64,000 bases of DNA from Pseudoalteromonas marina (lineage in GTDB: Bacteria; Pseudomonadota; Gammaproteobacteria; Enterobacterales; Alteromonadaceae). The notes under the pieces were generated by a model. The model was given only the letters and a program-made list of their open reading frames with translations, was not told the origin of the DNA and made no database searches. Shown piece by piece: positions 28,572-38,206 of the stretch. The position numbers were made by a program, and so were the translations under genes. The DNA lies in the NCBI RefSeq assembly GCF_000238335.3, contig NZ_AHCB03000012.1, forward strand, positions 620,001-684,000, read 5' to 3'. Each line of letters opens with the position of its first letter. Positions within the stretch are counted from its first letter, which is position 1.

Positions 28572-29195
28572 TTGCAGCAGTATATACAAAATAATGCTTA
28601 TTTTAATCAAAAGCACAGTGAAATAAATAACTGGTTGAAAAATGTTAAAGGCCATGACGATCGCACTAAGGCCGTTTCAATTTATTATCTTGTAAGAGAT
28701 GGAATTAAATATGATCCTTTTACACTTTTAGATGGGGCAAAGTCACTTAGTAGTGACTATTGCTTAGACAATAAAGCAGCATACTGTATTCCAAAGGCAT
28801 CATTACAAATTGCATTGAGCCGAGCTATTAATATTCCTGCCCGCTTGGGTTTGGCAGATGTTCGTAATCATTTAAGTACACCTAAGTTAGACAAGTTACT
28901 AAAAAATGATGTGTTTACAATGCACGCTTATGTAGAGCAGTTTATTGAGGGAAAGTGGGTGAAATCAACACCTGCCTTTAATAAAGAGCTGTGTGATTTC
29001 GTTAATATAAAGCCATTAGAATTTGATGGAGTAAACCACTCTTTATTTCATCAATTTACTGCTGACGGCGAAAAGCATATGGAGTATTTAAAAGATCATG
29101 GGCAATTTGCGGAAATGCCAACGGCACTTATTAACAAAAGTTGTGATCACTATTACCCGCATTTAGCTCTCGATTTTTCAAATATTGGTAAGTAA
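28572..29195 (+). CDS. Transglutaminase-like cysteine protein
   Basis: 207 residues, apparently starting with TTG at 28572 behind AGGGG; no ATG or GTG in frame is better placed. Transglutaminase-core pattern: nucleophile region AAYCIPKASLQIALSRA, then INIPARLG, then His in MHAYVEQFIEGKW. The third position reads STPAFN, where classical members have DPT, a variant I recall from bacterial transglutaminase-like proteins. No signal peptide, so cytoplasmic. Substrate unknown. Divergent from the AraC/DJ-1 regulator. Confidence 0.78.
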   Translation: MQQYIQNNAYFNQKHSEINNWLKNVKGHDDRTKAVSIYYLVRDGIKYDPFTLLDGAKSLSSDYCLDNKAAYCIPKASLQIALSRAINIPARLGLADVRNHLSTPKLDKLLKNDVFTMHAYVEQFIEGKWVKSTPAFNKELCDFVNIKPLEFDGVNHSLFHQFTADGEKHMEYLKDHGQFAEMPTALINKSCDHYYPHLALDFSNIGK

Positions 29196-29324
29196 ATATT
29201 TTATATGGGTTGCTGCTTTTGCAGTCTTTAGTACTTAATTTTAATTTTTTATATTTTGTTAGGAGGGGGATTTGCTTGCCCTTGGTTACAGCCTTACGTA
29301 AAATCGCGCTATTGTTTTTAAAAT

Positions 29325-31241
29325 GTGATTGCTGTTATCAAACAATTGTTTAGTGCAACCGGCCCCTTAGCGTTATCTTTTGATGGCTACACACCACGTC
29401 AACCGCAAATTGATATGGCCGTTGCAGTTGCCCAAGCGTTAAAAAACAGTTCCCAACTCGTTGTTGAGGCCGGCACAGGTACGGGCAAAACGTTCGCTTA
29501 CTTGGCACCCGCGCTTAAGTCTAAGGGTAGAACAATTATTTCTACTGGCTCTAAAGCATTGCAAGAGCAACTGTATCATCGTGATTTACCTCAATTAGTA
29601 AAGGCACTCAGTGCTACAAAAAAAACGGCTTTACTAAAAGGTCGCGCTAATTACTTATGTACTTACAGGCTAAATCAACATGTTGCGCATGTGCCTACAG
29701 ACGATCCCGATGTTATGCATCAACTTGCCATGGTTGCTAAATTTGCAAGTGAAACACAATCAGGCGATTTAGCTGATTGTATTGGTATAGAAGATGACGC
29801 CAAAGTTTTACCTTATGTGAACTCCACTGCAGATAATTGTTTAGGTAAAGAGTGTCCAGACTTTCAAGAGTGTTACATACGAAAAGCGCGTTTAACTGCT
29901 GCTGAAGCTGACGTTGTTGTTATTAATCATCACTTATTTTTTGCAGATATGGCTGTTAAAGAAAGTGGCTTTGCTGAATTGATGCCCACAGCCGACGCTT
30001 ATATTTTTGATGAAGCTCACCAATTAAGTGAAATTGCCAGCGACTATTTTGGTGAAAGTGTAAGTACTAAAAAGCTGGTGGATTTAATTAACGATTTACG
30101 CGCGATATACCGAGCTGAAATTCCTGATATGTTACAACTTGGTAAAAGCTTAAATAAATTAGAGACCAGTGTAGCTGATTTACGCTTGCAGTTTGGTGTC
30201 GATGGCAGTAGAGGTGATTGGCGAGAAAAGCTTAGCGATAAGCAAATCTGTGCAGCACTGCATCGTGTCATTAGTGATTTGGACTTTGTTTATCAAGTAC
30301 TAAAACTATGCTTAGACAGAAGCGATAAAATAGAACACCCGTTTGAACGGGCTTTAGCATTTAAAGGTCAATTAGAGCGGGTTTTTGATACAGCACAAAC
30401 GGGTTTTAGTTACTGGTATGAGACAACACGGCGCTTTTTAACTATAAATATTACGCCGTTAAATGTATCGGCAAAATTTTCACAAATGATGCAAGATACC
30501 GGTGCTGCATTTGTGTTTACCTCTGCAACACTTTCGGTTGATAATAAGCTTGACCACTTTAATGCAAGCTTAGGGCTAAAACCAGCACAAAGCATGATGG
30601 TTGACAGCCCGTTTGATTACCCAAACCAAGCATTATTGTGTTTGCCAAGATACTTGCCAGAATCGCATGCTGATAATATGCCTCATGCTATTGTAAAATT
30701 AACCCTTGAGCTTATAAAATCAGCGCAAGGGCGCTGTTTTGTGCTTTTTACAAGTTACCGTATGATGCATTTAGTTGCAGAGGGGCTCACAACGCAAATA
30801 GACTACCCCGTTTATATGCAAGGGCAAATGTCTAAGCGGATTATTTTAGAAAAATTTACCCGCCATGGTAATGCAGTTCTACTCGGTACGGCATCATTTT
30901 GGGAAGGGGTAGATGTGAGAGGCAGTACATTAAGCTGTGTTATTATAGATAAATTGCCTTTTGCAGCGCCAGACGACCCCTTGTTGCAAGCTAAAATGCA
31001 GGATTGCCAAATGCAGGGAAAAGACCCATTTGCACATATCCAATTACCACAAGCAGTTATTGCCTTAAAGCAAGGTGTAGGGCGATTAATTCGTGATAGC
31101 AAAGATAAAGGCGTGCTTGTTATATGTGATAATAGATTAGTAACACGCCAATATGGTCAAGTGTTCTTAAAAAGCTTACCTGCAATGCGTCGTACGCGAA
31201 GCTTAGAAGTCGCTAATACATTTTTACAACAAATTAATTAG
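29325..31241 (+). CDS. yoaA: DinG-family ATP-dependent DNA helicase YoaA
   Basis: 638 residues starting with GTG. XPD/DinG-type superfamily 2 helicase: Walker A EAGTGTGKT near residue 48, four Fe-S cluster cysteines C112, C172, C177 and C183, DEAH box in FDEAHQLSE near 229, and the C-terminal motif KQGVGRLIRD. In E. coli YoaA works with the polymerase III chi subunit in repair of replication blocks. It is followed 9 nt later by tsaB, the same pair as in E. coli. The ribosome-binding site is weak. Confidence 0.93.
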   Translation: MIAVIKQLFSATGPLALSFDGYTPRQPQIDMAVAVAQALKNSSQLVVEAGTGTGKTFAYLAPALKSKGRTIISTGSKALQEQLYHRDLPQLVKALSATKKTALLKGRANYLCTYRLNQHVAHVPTDDPDVMHQLAMVAKFASETQSGDLADCIGIEDDAKVLPYVNSTADNCLGKECPDFQECYIRKARLTAAEADVVVINHHLFFADMAVKESGFAELMPTADAYIFDEAHQLSEIASDYFGESVSTKKLVDLINDLRAIYRAEIPDMLQLGKSLNKLETSVADLRLQFGVDGSRGDWREKLSDKQICAALHRVISDLDFVYQVLKLCLDRSDKIEHPFERALAFKGQLERVFDTAQTGFSYWYETTRRFLTINITPLNVSAKFSQMMQDTGAAFVFTSATLSVDNKLDHFNASLGLKPAQSMMVDSPFDYPNQALLCLPRYLPESHADNMPHAIVKLTLELIKSAQGRCFVLFTSYRMMHLVAEGLTTQIDYPVYMQGQMSKRIILEKFTRHGNAVLLGTASFWEGVDVRGSTLSCVIIDKLPFAAPDDPLLQAKMQDCQMQGKDPFAHIQLPQAVIALKQGVGRLIRDSKDKGVLVICDNRLVTRQYGQVFLKSLPAMRRTRSLEVANTFLQQIN

Positions 31242-31250
31242 AGTAATAAA

Positions 31251-31952
31251 ATGATCAAAAGTAATATTCTTGCCCTTGATGCTTCAACAGAAGCACTATC
31301 ACTTGTTTTACATTATAAGGGAGAGACATTTCATCATTTTGAAGAGTGCCCTCAGCAGCATAGTCAAAAAATTCTACCTTTGATTGATGAGTTATTGGCC
31401 AAAGCAAATTGTAAATTAAAAGAACTGGATGTTATTGGTTTTGGCCAAGGGCCCGGTAGTTTTACAGGCGTAAGAATTAGTGTTGCTATAGCTCAAGGGT
31501 TAGCGTACTCAACTAATTTACCATTGGTAGGTGTTTCTACATTGGCTGTTATGGCGCAACAAGCATACGAGCAAAACAACAGCTCACTTGTTTTTCCAAG
31601 TATAGATGCGCGTATGGGTGAAATTTACTTTGCACAATACCAAGAAAATAATGGTTTAATGGAATTAGTTAATAACGAGTGTGTTATTAAACCTGAACTT
31701 TTAACTAATGAGTATATAACGAGTAACGAAGCATCAGTTGCAGTAGGCACAGGTTTTAAAACGTACCCTGATGCATTAGCAAACTTTGAAAACATCACTA
31801 TTAATACAGACATAACATTACCAGATGCACGTTTTATGCTTGCCTTTGTTGATGCCGCCTTTATTGCAGGCCAGGGCGTTCAAGCAAGTGATGCCCAACC
31901 AAAGTACGTTCGTGATACTGTAACATGGAAAAAGTTACCAGGGCGCGAATAA
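31251..31952 (+). CDS. tsaB: tRNA threonylcarbamoyladenosine biosynthesis protein TsaB
   Basis: 233 residues, ASKHA fold pseudo-enzyme. It forms the TsaBDE complex that puts the t6A modification on ANN-decoding tRNAs. Family motifs: ILALDASTEALSLVL at the start, GFGQGPGSFTGVRI, and VGVSTLAVMAQQA. TsaB lacks the metal-binding His pair of TsaD, as expected. Directly downstream of yoaA. Confidence 0.95.
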   Translation: MIKSNILALDASTEALSLVLHYKGETFHHFEECPQQHSQKILPLIDELLAKANCKLKELDVIGFGQGPGSFTGVRISVAIAQGLAYSTNLPLVGVSTLAVMAQQAYEQNNSSLVFPSIDARMGEIYFAQYQENNGLMELVNNECVIKPELLTNEYITSNEASVAVGTGFKTYPDALANFENITINTDITLPDARFMLAFVDAAFIAGQGVQASDAQPKYVRDTVTWKKLPGRE

Positions 31953-32028
31953 AACAGTACCGCGTTAATTTGCAAATTGATTGTTTTTAAATCATAATTT
32001 TAGTTATGTTTAAGGTTGGAGAAGCGTG

Positions 32029-32358
32029 ATGACGCTGCCTATTGGCTCTGGTTTTTTTACAGGTGATATTCCTGGTAGAGTAATCCCTGCTAAGGGAGTA
32101 ACTGCAAGACCACAAGGTTTGGCAGATCAAGCTGCTGCTCAAAAAACAAATACTGATTATGTAAAAACCAGTGCCGAGGGCGTTGAGCTTGCTAATCGAT
32201 TGTTCAAAACTAGCGCAAAGGGTGATAACTTCAGCCAAACAATTTACGACCAGCCTAGTGCAAAAAATAGCAAAGCCATTTCTACCTATACTGAGTTTGC
32301 AAATTTAGAACGCAGAGCTGAAGTACAAAATTTAATTGGGGTAGATATTTACGCTTAA
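32029..32358 (+). CDS. Conserved-looking small protein of unknown function
   Basis: 109 residues from the ATG at 32029, 7 nt after GGAG; a GTG one codon earlier is possible. Soluble, without signal peptide or membrane segment. The first half is Pro/Gly-rich (GSGFFTGDIPGRVIPAKG); the second half is helical and charged (YTEFANLERRAEVQNL), ending IGVDIYA. Family not recognised, although proteins of this size with a similar helical end are common in marine gammaproteobacteria. It is the third gene on the strand after yoaA-tsaB and is closed by a terminator. Confidence 0.65.
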   Translation: MTLPIGSGFFTGDIPGRVIPAKGVTARPQGLADQAAAQKTNTDYVKTSAEGVELANRLFKTSAKGDNFSQTIYDQPSAKNSKAISTYTEFANLERRAEVQNLIGVDIYA

Positions 32359-32376
32359 AAGTAATCAACCTTTAAT

Positions 32377-32405
32377 AAAAACCGAACATTGTTCGGTTTT
32401 TTTTG
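32377..32405. terminator. Bidirectional Rho-independent terminator
   Basis: ACCGAAC-ATT-GTTCGGT stem (32381-32397) with an A-run before and T-run after, between the convergent small gene and alkaline phosphatase gene. Confidence 0.9.
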
Positions 32406-32418
32406 CTTTATACGTATT

Positions 32419-33708
32419 TTACTGTTCTATAAAGTGTATTAACTTATCAGCTATATCTGTATTATTTTGAGAACCAACAAATTGTTCACTCCCTTTACCA
32501 TAAGCAAAAACTTGTACGTCTACTGCAGTATGGCCACCCGTAGTCCATCCAGTAAAGCTTGTGTCACTAATAATACTTTTAACGGCTAAGTTGAGTGCTT
32601 TGTCACCCATAGATTTAGCTTGCTCAAGTTTTATTTTGTTTTCAGGGGTAAATGCAATGCTGGTATATTTATTCCACACTGATTTTAAATCATCAGACTC
32701 AAGTAAGTGTTGTGTAATTGTACCTGCTGTTGCTTTTACGCCATGCACAACATCTGCTTCCCACTTATATTGGCCGTGCGCACCCAATGTTAAGCCACCT
32801 GTAGAGTGATCAGCAGTTATAACTAATAAAGTATCTTTATTTTTATCAACATACGCTTTAGCTTTTTCGATAGCAGATGCAAAGTCATCCATTTCGGCCA
32901 TGGCACAGGCTATATCATTTGCATGCCCACACCAATCAATTTGGCTACCTTCAATCATTACAAAAAAACCATCTTTATTTTGATTGTCTAGAAGGTCGAG
33001 TGCTTTAGAAGTAAGCTTAGTTAACCTTGTTGGGTTTTCGTCTAACGCAAAAGGTAAGCCTTTAGCGGCATATAAACCGATAGCTGGAAGTTGCGTAATT
33101 TGATCAAGGTTTTGAATATCGTCACCATACTGGTAACCCGCTGCTTTAAATTCGTCAACTAAATTTCTGTCGTCTCGAATAAAGTATTTAGTACCACCAC
33201 CCAGCATTAGGTCAACGGGTAGTTTGCCTGTGATTTTATTATCAATATAATCATTAGCAATTTCGTCGTAATTATTACGTGATTCATTATGAGCGGCAAA
33301 GCTTGCTGGTGTAGCGTGGTTTATTTGTGATGTAGCTAATAGGGCTGTAGTCATGCCTCGCTGTTTAGCGATTTCAAGCATTGTTTTAAGTGGTTTTTTA
33401 TCAGTATCTACGGCAATTGCACCATTATAACTTTTATGCCCGCTGCTCAACGCTGTCGCACTTGCGGCGCTATCGGTTACAACTGTGTGATCGTCAGGGT
33501 AAGTACGCGCCATTCCTGTCAGCATGGTATCAAAAACGGTTTGCTCAACAGACTTTGTAGTGGGGTCATCTTTAAAATAACGATAAGCAGTAGTATAAGC
33601 AGGCCCCATGCCATCACCAATCATATAAATTACATTTTTAGGTGCAGTTTCGGCCATTGCACCAGATGCAGTGCACATTAGAGCTAACACACTTAGTTGT
33701 TTTTTCAT
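32419..33708 (-). CDS. Periplasmic alkaline phosphatase
   Basis: 429 residues with signal peptide (MKKQLSVLALMCTASGAMA). PhoA-superfamily signature VVTDSAASATALSSG with nucleophile Ser80, the metal ligand DGMG near residue 32, and downstream zinc/magnesium ligands in MIEGSQIDWCGHAND, ITADHSTGG and GGHTAVDV. Hydrolyses phosphomonoesters in the periplasm. I looked upstream for a PHO box (PhoB site) and found no convincing one. Monocistronic. Confidence 0.93.
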   Translation of the reverse strand: MKKQLSVLALMCTASGAMAETAPKNVIYMIGDGMGPAYTTAYRYFKDDPTTKSVEQTVFDTMLTGMARTYPDDHTVVTDSAASATALSSGHKSYNGAIAVDTDKKPLKTMLEIAKQRGMTTALLATSQINHATPASFAAHNESRNNYDEIANDYIDNKITGKLPVDLMLGGGTKYFIRDDRNLVDEFKAAGYQYGDDIQNLDQITQLPAIGLYAAKGLPFALDENPTRLTKLTSKALDLLDNQNKDGFFVMIEGSQIDWCGHANDIACAMAEMDDFASAIEKAKAYVDKNKDTLLVITADHSTGGLTLGAHGQYKWEADVVHGVKATAGTITQHLLESDDLKSVWNKYTSIAFTPENKIKLEQAKSMGDKALNLAVKSIISDTSFTGWTTGGHTAVDVQVFAYGKGSEQFVGSQNNTDIADKLIHFIEQ

Positions 33709-34067
33709 GTTTTATGTACCTTTTGAGTGTACTTTATTAATAGCTAAATTATTGTATACCTTAACTATGATAAATAAATTAATAGATTGCGACAAATGAT
33801 GATTTAGCTATATATAAGCTGATTATTGTGCGTAAAAATTATTGTAAAGCCGTTAAAACATCTATTAGGAAACACCAAATAACAAAAAATACACACATAA
33901 TAGTCGAGCTAAATTAAAAATAACATTATGAATAAATGACGGTTTTTATTTATTCTTCTAGGTTGCAGTTGTAGCCTCAGCGACTAAAATAACAAACATT
34001 TAGTGAAACTATTTAGTGGTCTGACAACTTGTATGTTATAAATTTACAAAAATAAAAAGGGGTTTAT
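33709..34067. other. Divergent intergenic region, alkaline phosphatase / hydrolase-fadD
   Basis: 359 bases, very AT-rich, with no coding frame. It must hold both divergent promoters. The only site I can support is a FadR-like dyad at 34015-34030. Confidence 0.5.
34015..34030 (+). promoter_or_regulatory. Candidate FadR operator
   Basis: AGTGGTCTGACAACTT matches 12 of 16 positions of the gammaproteobacterial FadR consensus ACTGGTCNGACCAGTT, including the TGGTC and GAC cores. It lies 38 nt before the hydrolase-fadD pair, where control by acyl-CoA would make sense. Confidence 0.4.
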
Positions 34068-34919
34068 GTGCGGCCATTTAATATTAAAACACGTAATTTA
34101 GATATTCATGGTTTAAAAATAGGCTCTGGTGAAGAGGTAGTAATAGCACTTCACGGTTGGTTAGATAATTGTAATAGTTTTAAGCCCATGCTTGATGGCC
34201 AAAAGCCAGAGCAAACTTGGTACTGTATTGATTTTTCTGGACATGGTTTAACATCGTGGCGCAGTGATGACGCTCATTACTATTTTGTTGATTACATCGA
34301 TGATGTTTATCAATTTATTGAAGCCATTGGTGCTGACAAAGTTCATTTAGTCGGGCATTCTATGGGAGCTATGGTCGCGGGTCTTTTCGCCAGTTGCTTT
34401 AGTCAAATGGTTAAATCGGTAAATTTTATTGAGGGTATTGGCTGCGTAACAACACCCAGCGAGGCAGTTACGGAGCAACTAAAAAATGCTGTGCTTAATC
34501 GTGCAAGAACGCATAATAAAAAAACAAGAATATATCCCTGTAAAAAAGATATTTACGAGGCACGGTCTAAAACAACCGACTTAGATGTTGAATTAATTTC
34601 GCTATTGATGGAACGAAATATCAAAACAGTCTCTAAGGGTTTTGCACTAACAACCGATCCTAAGCTCAAAAATCATTCAGGTTTTAGGTTTGATGAAGTG
34701 CAATGTATTGGTGCAATAAAAGAATTAATTGCACCATGCCAATTAATTTTAGGTAACCAAGGTTACGCGTTTGTAAAACAAAATTTAGAAAAATATATTA
34801 ATTATTACAATGACTTGAGTGTAATTAATGTGGAGGGCGGGCACCATTGCCATATGCAAAGTAGCAAAGAATGTTATGAACACATTCAAGCATTTATGGT
34901 GCAAAGTGGTGCACGTTAA
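34068..34919 (+). CDS. Alpha/beta hydrolase
   Basis: 283 residues, GTG start 7 nt after AAGGGG. Alpha/beta-hydrolase fold: oxyanion LHGWLDN, nucleophile elbow GHSMGA (Ser near residue 102), acid region after LILGNQGY, and catalytic His in VEGGHHCHMQ. Cytoplasmic, substrate unknown. It lies 115 nt upstream of fadD on the same strand and behind a FadR-like site, so a (thio)esterase role in fatty acid metabolism is a reasonable inference only. Confidence 0.82.
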   Translation: MRPFNIKTRNLDIHGLKIGSGEEVVIALHGWLDNCNSFKPMLDGQKPEQTWYCIDFSGHGLTSWRSDDAHYYFVDYIDDVYQFIEAIGADKVHLVGHSMGAMVAGLFASCFSQMVKSVNFIEGIGCVTTPSEAVTEQLKNAVLNRARTHNKKTRIYPCKKDIYEARSKTTDLDVELISLLMERNIKTVSKGFALTTDPKLKNHSGFRFDEVQCIGAIKELIAPCQLILGNQGYAFVKQNLEKYINYYNDLSVINVEGGHHCHMQSSKECYEHIQAFMVQSGAR

Positions 34920-35034
34920 TTGTATATTGACGTTAAATGTGGGATTATTCCCGCATTAGAGTATTTGCTCAATTGTTAAAGTGCCTTACTTAGATTAAGG
35001 TTAATAAAAATATAACTATAAACAGGGGCTAAGA

Positions 35035-36687
35035 GTGGAAAAAATCTGGCTTAAGCGCTACCCAGAAGGTATGCCTGAAACAATCGATCCTGAGCATTAC
35101 AACTCGTTACTCGAAGTGTTCGAAAAAAGTTTTTCTGATTACAAAGATTTACCTGCATTCACAAACATGGGTAAAACGTTGTCGTATGAAGAAATAGACA
35201 CAGCAACTAAAAAAGTTGCCTCGTATATTCAAAATGATTTGGGACTCAAAAAAGGCGACAAAGTTGCCGTAATGATGCCTAACTTATTACAAACACCTAT
35301 TTCTATTTTAGGTATTTTACGCGCAGGGTGTGTGGTAGTTAACGTTAACCCTTTATACACTGTACGTGAGCTCGAACATCAGTTAAAAGATTCAGACACA
35401 AGCGCCATTTTCATTCTTGCAAACTTTGCAGATACTCTTGAAAAGGCTTTAGGTAAAACAGACGTTAAACACATCGTGGTTACACAAGTTGGTGACATGG
35501 TGGGTGGCCTTAAAAAGCACATTGTTAACTTTGTTGTTAAGCACGTTAAAAAAATGGTGCCTAAATACAACTTACCAAACACGATTAAATTTTCAGATTT
35601 GTTAAACGCTGACGAAAATGCTTACACACGCCCTGAATTAAATTTATCTGACCTAGCATTTTTACAATACACAGGCGGTACGACCGGTGTATCTAAAGGT
35701 GCTATGTTGAGCCATGGTAATATGGTGGGTAACCTTGAGCAGGTGTCTGGTTGTTTAGATAAGGTACTAAACCGTGGAACAGAAGTGGTTGTTACTGCAC
35801 TTCCGCTTTACCATATCTTTGCACTTACGGCTAACTGCTTAACGTTCATGAAATATGGTGGTTTAAACTTATTGATTACTAATCCGCGTGATATGCCGGG
35901 TTTTGTAAAAGAGTTAAGCCAAACTAAATTTACAGCAATCACCGGTGTTAACACATTATTTAATGGTTTACTAAACACCCCAGGTTTTGATGAACTTGAT
36001 TTTAGCCACCTAAAAATGTCGTTAGGTGGTGGTATGGCGGTTCAACGTCCTGTTGCTGAAAAGTGGCAAAAAGTGACTGGGTCAAAACTGATGGAAGGCT
36101 ACGGCCTTACTGAATGTGCTCCACTTGTTACAATTAGCCCTTACGACTTAGAGTCTTATAACGGTTCTATTGGTTTACCTGCACCAAATACTGACATTAA
36201 GCTAATGCTTGAAAATGGTGAAGAGGCAGCTAAAGGTGAGCCTGGCGAATTATGCGTTAAAGGCCCTCAGGTTATGCTTGGCTATTATAAGCGCCCAGAT
36301 GCCACAGCCGAATGTTTACAAGACGGTTGGTTTGCAACAGGTGATATTGCTACATATGACGATGAAGGCTTCTTCTATATAGTAGATCGTAAAAAAGACA
36401 TGATCATAGTATCTGGCTTTAACGTTTTCCCAAATGAGATTGAAGAAGTTGTTGCAATGCACGACGGTGTGCTTGAAGTGGCGGCTGTTGGTATTCCTCA
36501 TGATGTCAGCGGTGAACAAGTTAAAGTTTTTGTTGTTAAAAAAGACCCTTCTTTAACTGAAAAAGATATAATAAACCATTGTCGTGATAATTTAACTAAT
36601 TACAAGGTTCCAAAACTCGTTGAGTTTAGGGATGAGTTACCTAAAACAAACGTAGGTAAAATACTCAGACGAGCCTTGAAAGATTAG
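35035..36687 (+). CDS. fadD: Long-chain fatty acid-CoA ligase
   Basis: 550 residues, GTG start behind AGGGG. ANL superfamily: P-loop [12 protein letters not shown] near residue 212, [25 protein letters not shown] and [16 protein letters not shown]. It has the FadD length and linker. Activates imported fatty acids for beta-oxidation at the inner membrane. Followed by a terminator and then rnd, the same neighbour as in E. coli. Confidence 0.94.
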   Translation: MEKIWLKRYPEGMPETIDPEHYNSLLEVFEKSFSDYKDLPAFTNMGKTLSYEEIDTATKKVASYIQNDLGLKKGDKVAVMMPNLLQTPISILGILRAGCVVVNVNPLYTVRELEHQLKDSDTSAIFILANFADTLEKALGKTDVKHIVVTQVGDMVGGLKKHIVNFVVKHVKKMVPKYNLPNTIKFSDLLNADENAYTRPELNLSDLAFLQYTGGTTGVSKGAMLSHGNMVGNLEQVSGCLDKVLNRGTEVVVTALPLYHIFALTANCLTFMKYGGLNLLITNPRDMPGFVKELSQTKFTAITGVNTLFNGLLNTPGFDELDFSHLKMSLGGGMAVQRPVAEKWQKVTGSKLMEGYGLTECAPLVTISPYDLESYNGSIGLPAPNTDIKLMLENGEEAAKGEPGELCVKGPQVMLGYYKRPDATAECLQDGWFATGDIATYDDEGFFYIVDRKKDMIIVSGFNVFPNEIEEVVAMHDGVLEVAAVGIPHDVSGEQVKVFVVKKDPSLTEKDIINHCRDNLTNYKVPKLVEFRDELPKTNVGKILRRALKD

Positions 36688-36695
36688 AAAACTAT

Positions 36696-36724
36696 AAAAA
36701 AGCCGGCATTAGCCGGCTTTTTTA
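36696..36724 (+). terminator. Rho-independent terminator after fadD
   Basis: GCCGGC-ATTA-GCCGGC stem extended by A/T pairs, then a T-run. It lies between fadD and rnd, so rnd probably needs its own promoter or read-through. Confidence 0.88.
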
Positions 36725-36738
36725 TTGTAGGAGACTAA

Positions 36739-37869
36739 GTGCAATATCAATTAATTCAAACACAAGTTCAGCTTAATACCTTTGTTGAGCAGATCCAAAA
36801 TAAACCTATCTTAGCTATTGATACCGAGTTCATGCGTCGTCGCACTTTGTATCCAGAAGTTGCACTCATTCAGGTTTTTGACGGTGAGCATCTAGCACTT
36901 ATCGATCCTTTAGCTGAGCTCTCGTTATTTGATTTTTGGCAGGTTTTAAAAGACCCCGCAGTTTTAAAAGTGCTTCATTCACCATCTGAAGACATTGAAG
37001 TATTTCAAAAATATGCTGGGTTTGTTCCTGCACCATTGTTTGATACTCAATTTGCTTTGCAATTGCTTGGTGAAGGAAACTGTATGGGGTTTGCCCTTAT
37101 GGTTAAAACACTCCTAGGTATTGAAATAGATAAAAGCGAATCACGTACCAATTGGTTACAGCGCCCGTTAACCACTAAGCAGCTGGATTACGCCGCCGCT
37201 GATACATTTCATTTATTACCGTGCTTCGAATTAATTATCGATCGCATCAACAAAGCTGATTTGTTTGAGATTGTTTTGGATGAGAGCGAATTAATTGCTA
37301 ATAAGCGAGCTTTTCAAACACCGGATGAATTGCTCTATAAAGATATTAAAAATGCTTGGCAGTTAAAACCACATGAATTAGCTGTATTAAAAGAGCTAGC
37401 TATATGGCGCCGTAATAAAGCAATACGTAAAAACCTTGCTCTTAATTTTGTGTTGAAAGAACATAACATGACCGAAATCGCTAAGCGAGGGCCATCTAGT
37501 TTAAATTCATTGCGTCAAATACCGGGTGTAGAATCGATTGAAGTTAATCGCTCAGGGGTTGAGATTTTAAAGTGTATAGAAAAAGCTAAAGCAATTGCCG
37601 TTGACGAGCACCCGCAAGTGTTGAAACGTTTAATAGATTTTCCTAATTATAAACAAACGGCAAAAGATATTAAGCAAAAAATAACGAAAGTTGCTAAAGC
37701 TAATAATATTCCTGAGGACGTTTTAGCATCTAAAAAACAAGTTAATCAATTAATCAGCTGGAATTGGAAGTTGACGGCAGAGCAAAAAAAGACACACATA
37801 AAGCCAGATTTATTGAACTCTTGGCGTTATAGCTTTATTAAAGAAGCTTTAAAAGAGTGGGATACCTAA
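36739..37869 (+). CDS. rnd: Ribonuclease D
   Basis: 376 residues, GTG start after GTAGGAG. DEDDy 3'-5' exonuclease: DTEFMRRRT (Exo I) near residue 27, LHSPSEDIEVF (Exo II) and YAAADTFHLLPC (Exo III), followed by two HRDC-like helical domains. Trims 3' ends of tRNA precursors and other small RNAs. Next to fadD as in E. coli. Confidence 0.94.
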   Translation: MQYQLIQTQVQLNTFVEQIQNKPILAIDTEFMRRRTLYPEVALIQVFDGEHLALIDPLAELSLFDFWQVLKDPAVLKVLHSPSEDIEVFQKYAGFVPAPLFDTQFALQLLGEGNCMGFALMVKTLLGIEIDKSESRTNWLQRPLTTKQLDYAAADTFHLLPCFELIIDRINKADLFEIVLDESELIANKRAFQTPDELLYKDIKNAWQLKPHELAVLKELAIWRRNKAIRKNLALNFVLKEHNMTEIAKRGPSSLNSLRQIPGVESIEVNRSGVEILKCIEKAKAIAVDEHPQVLKRLIDFPNYKQTAKDIKQKITKVAKANNIPEDVLASKKQVNQLISWNWKLTAEQKKTHIKPDLLNSWRYSFIKEALKEWDT

Positions 37870-37904
37870 AAGGTTAATATTCTAGTAGTTGTTAGTTATA
37901 AAGA

Positions 37905-37921
37905 GGGCGCTTAACGCGCCC
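37905..37921. terminator. Hairpin between convergent rnd and minE
   Basis: Perfect GGGCGC-TTAAC-GCGCCC hairpin. The T-runs on either side are short, so termination strength is uncertain. Confidence 0.6.
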
Positions 37922-37930
37922 ATTCTTCAA

Positions 37931-38206
37931 TTATTTCTTTTCTTCGTCAGGTAAAGTTACGTTTAGCTCTAATACAGCTAAGTCGTCTTCATTCTGATCA
38001 AATTGTACCTGCACGGCATCACTATTAACGTTCACATATTTTCGAATTACATCCAAAATATCTTGTTTTAATTGTGGTAGGTATTCAGGTGTTCCACGCT
38101 GAGAACGTTCGTGTGCGACAATGATTTGCAATCGCTCTTTTGCAAGAGACGCACTGTTTTTCTTTTCTGAGCGGAAATAGTCAAGTAACGACACATTAGC
38201 CTCCAA
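37931..38206 (-). CDS. minE: Cell division topological specificity factor MinE
   Basis: 91 residues. N-terminal MinD-activating region with the motif [16 protein letters not shown], then the C-terminal topological domain. Stimulates MinD ATPase and drives pole-to-pole oscillation, so the Z-ring forms at midcell. Overlaps the 3' end of minD by 11 nt. Confidence 0.96.
   Translation of the reverse strand: MEANVSLLDYFRSEKKNSASLAKERLQIIVAHERSQRGTPEYLPQLKQDILDVIRKYVNVNSDAVQVQFDQNEDDLAVLELNVTLPDEEKK

Noticed and set aside
33709..34014. PHO box before alkaline phosphatase
   Set aside because: No pair of CTGTCAT-like direct repeats at the right spacing.
34935..34956. AATGTGGGA / TCCCGCATT hairpin between the hydrolase gene and fadD
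   Set aside because: No T-run follows; it may be chance, and co-transcription of the two genes cannot be decided from it.
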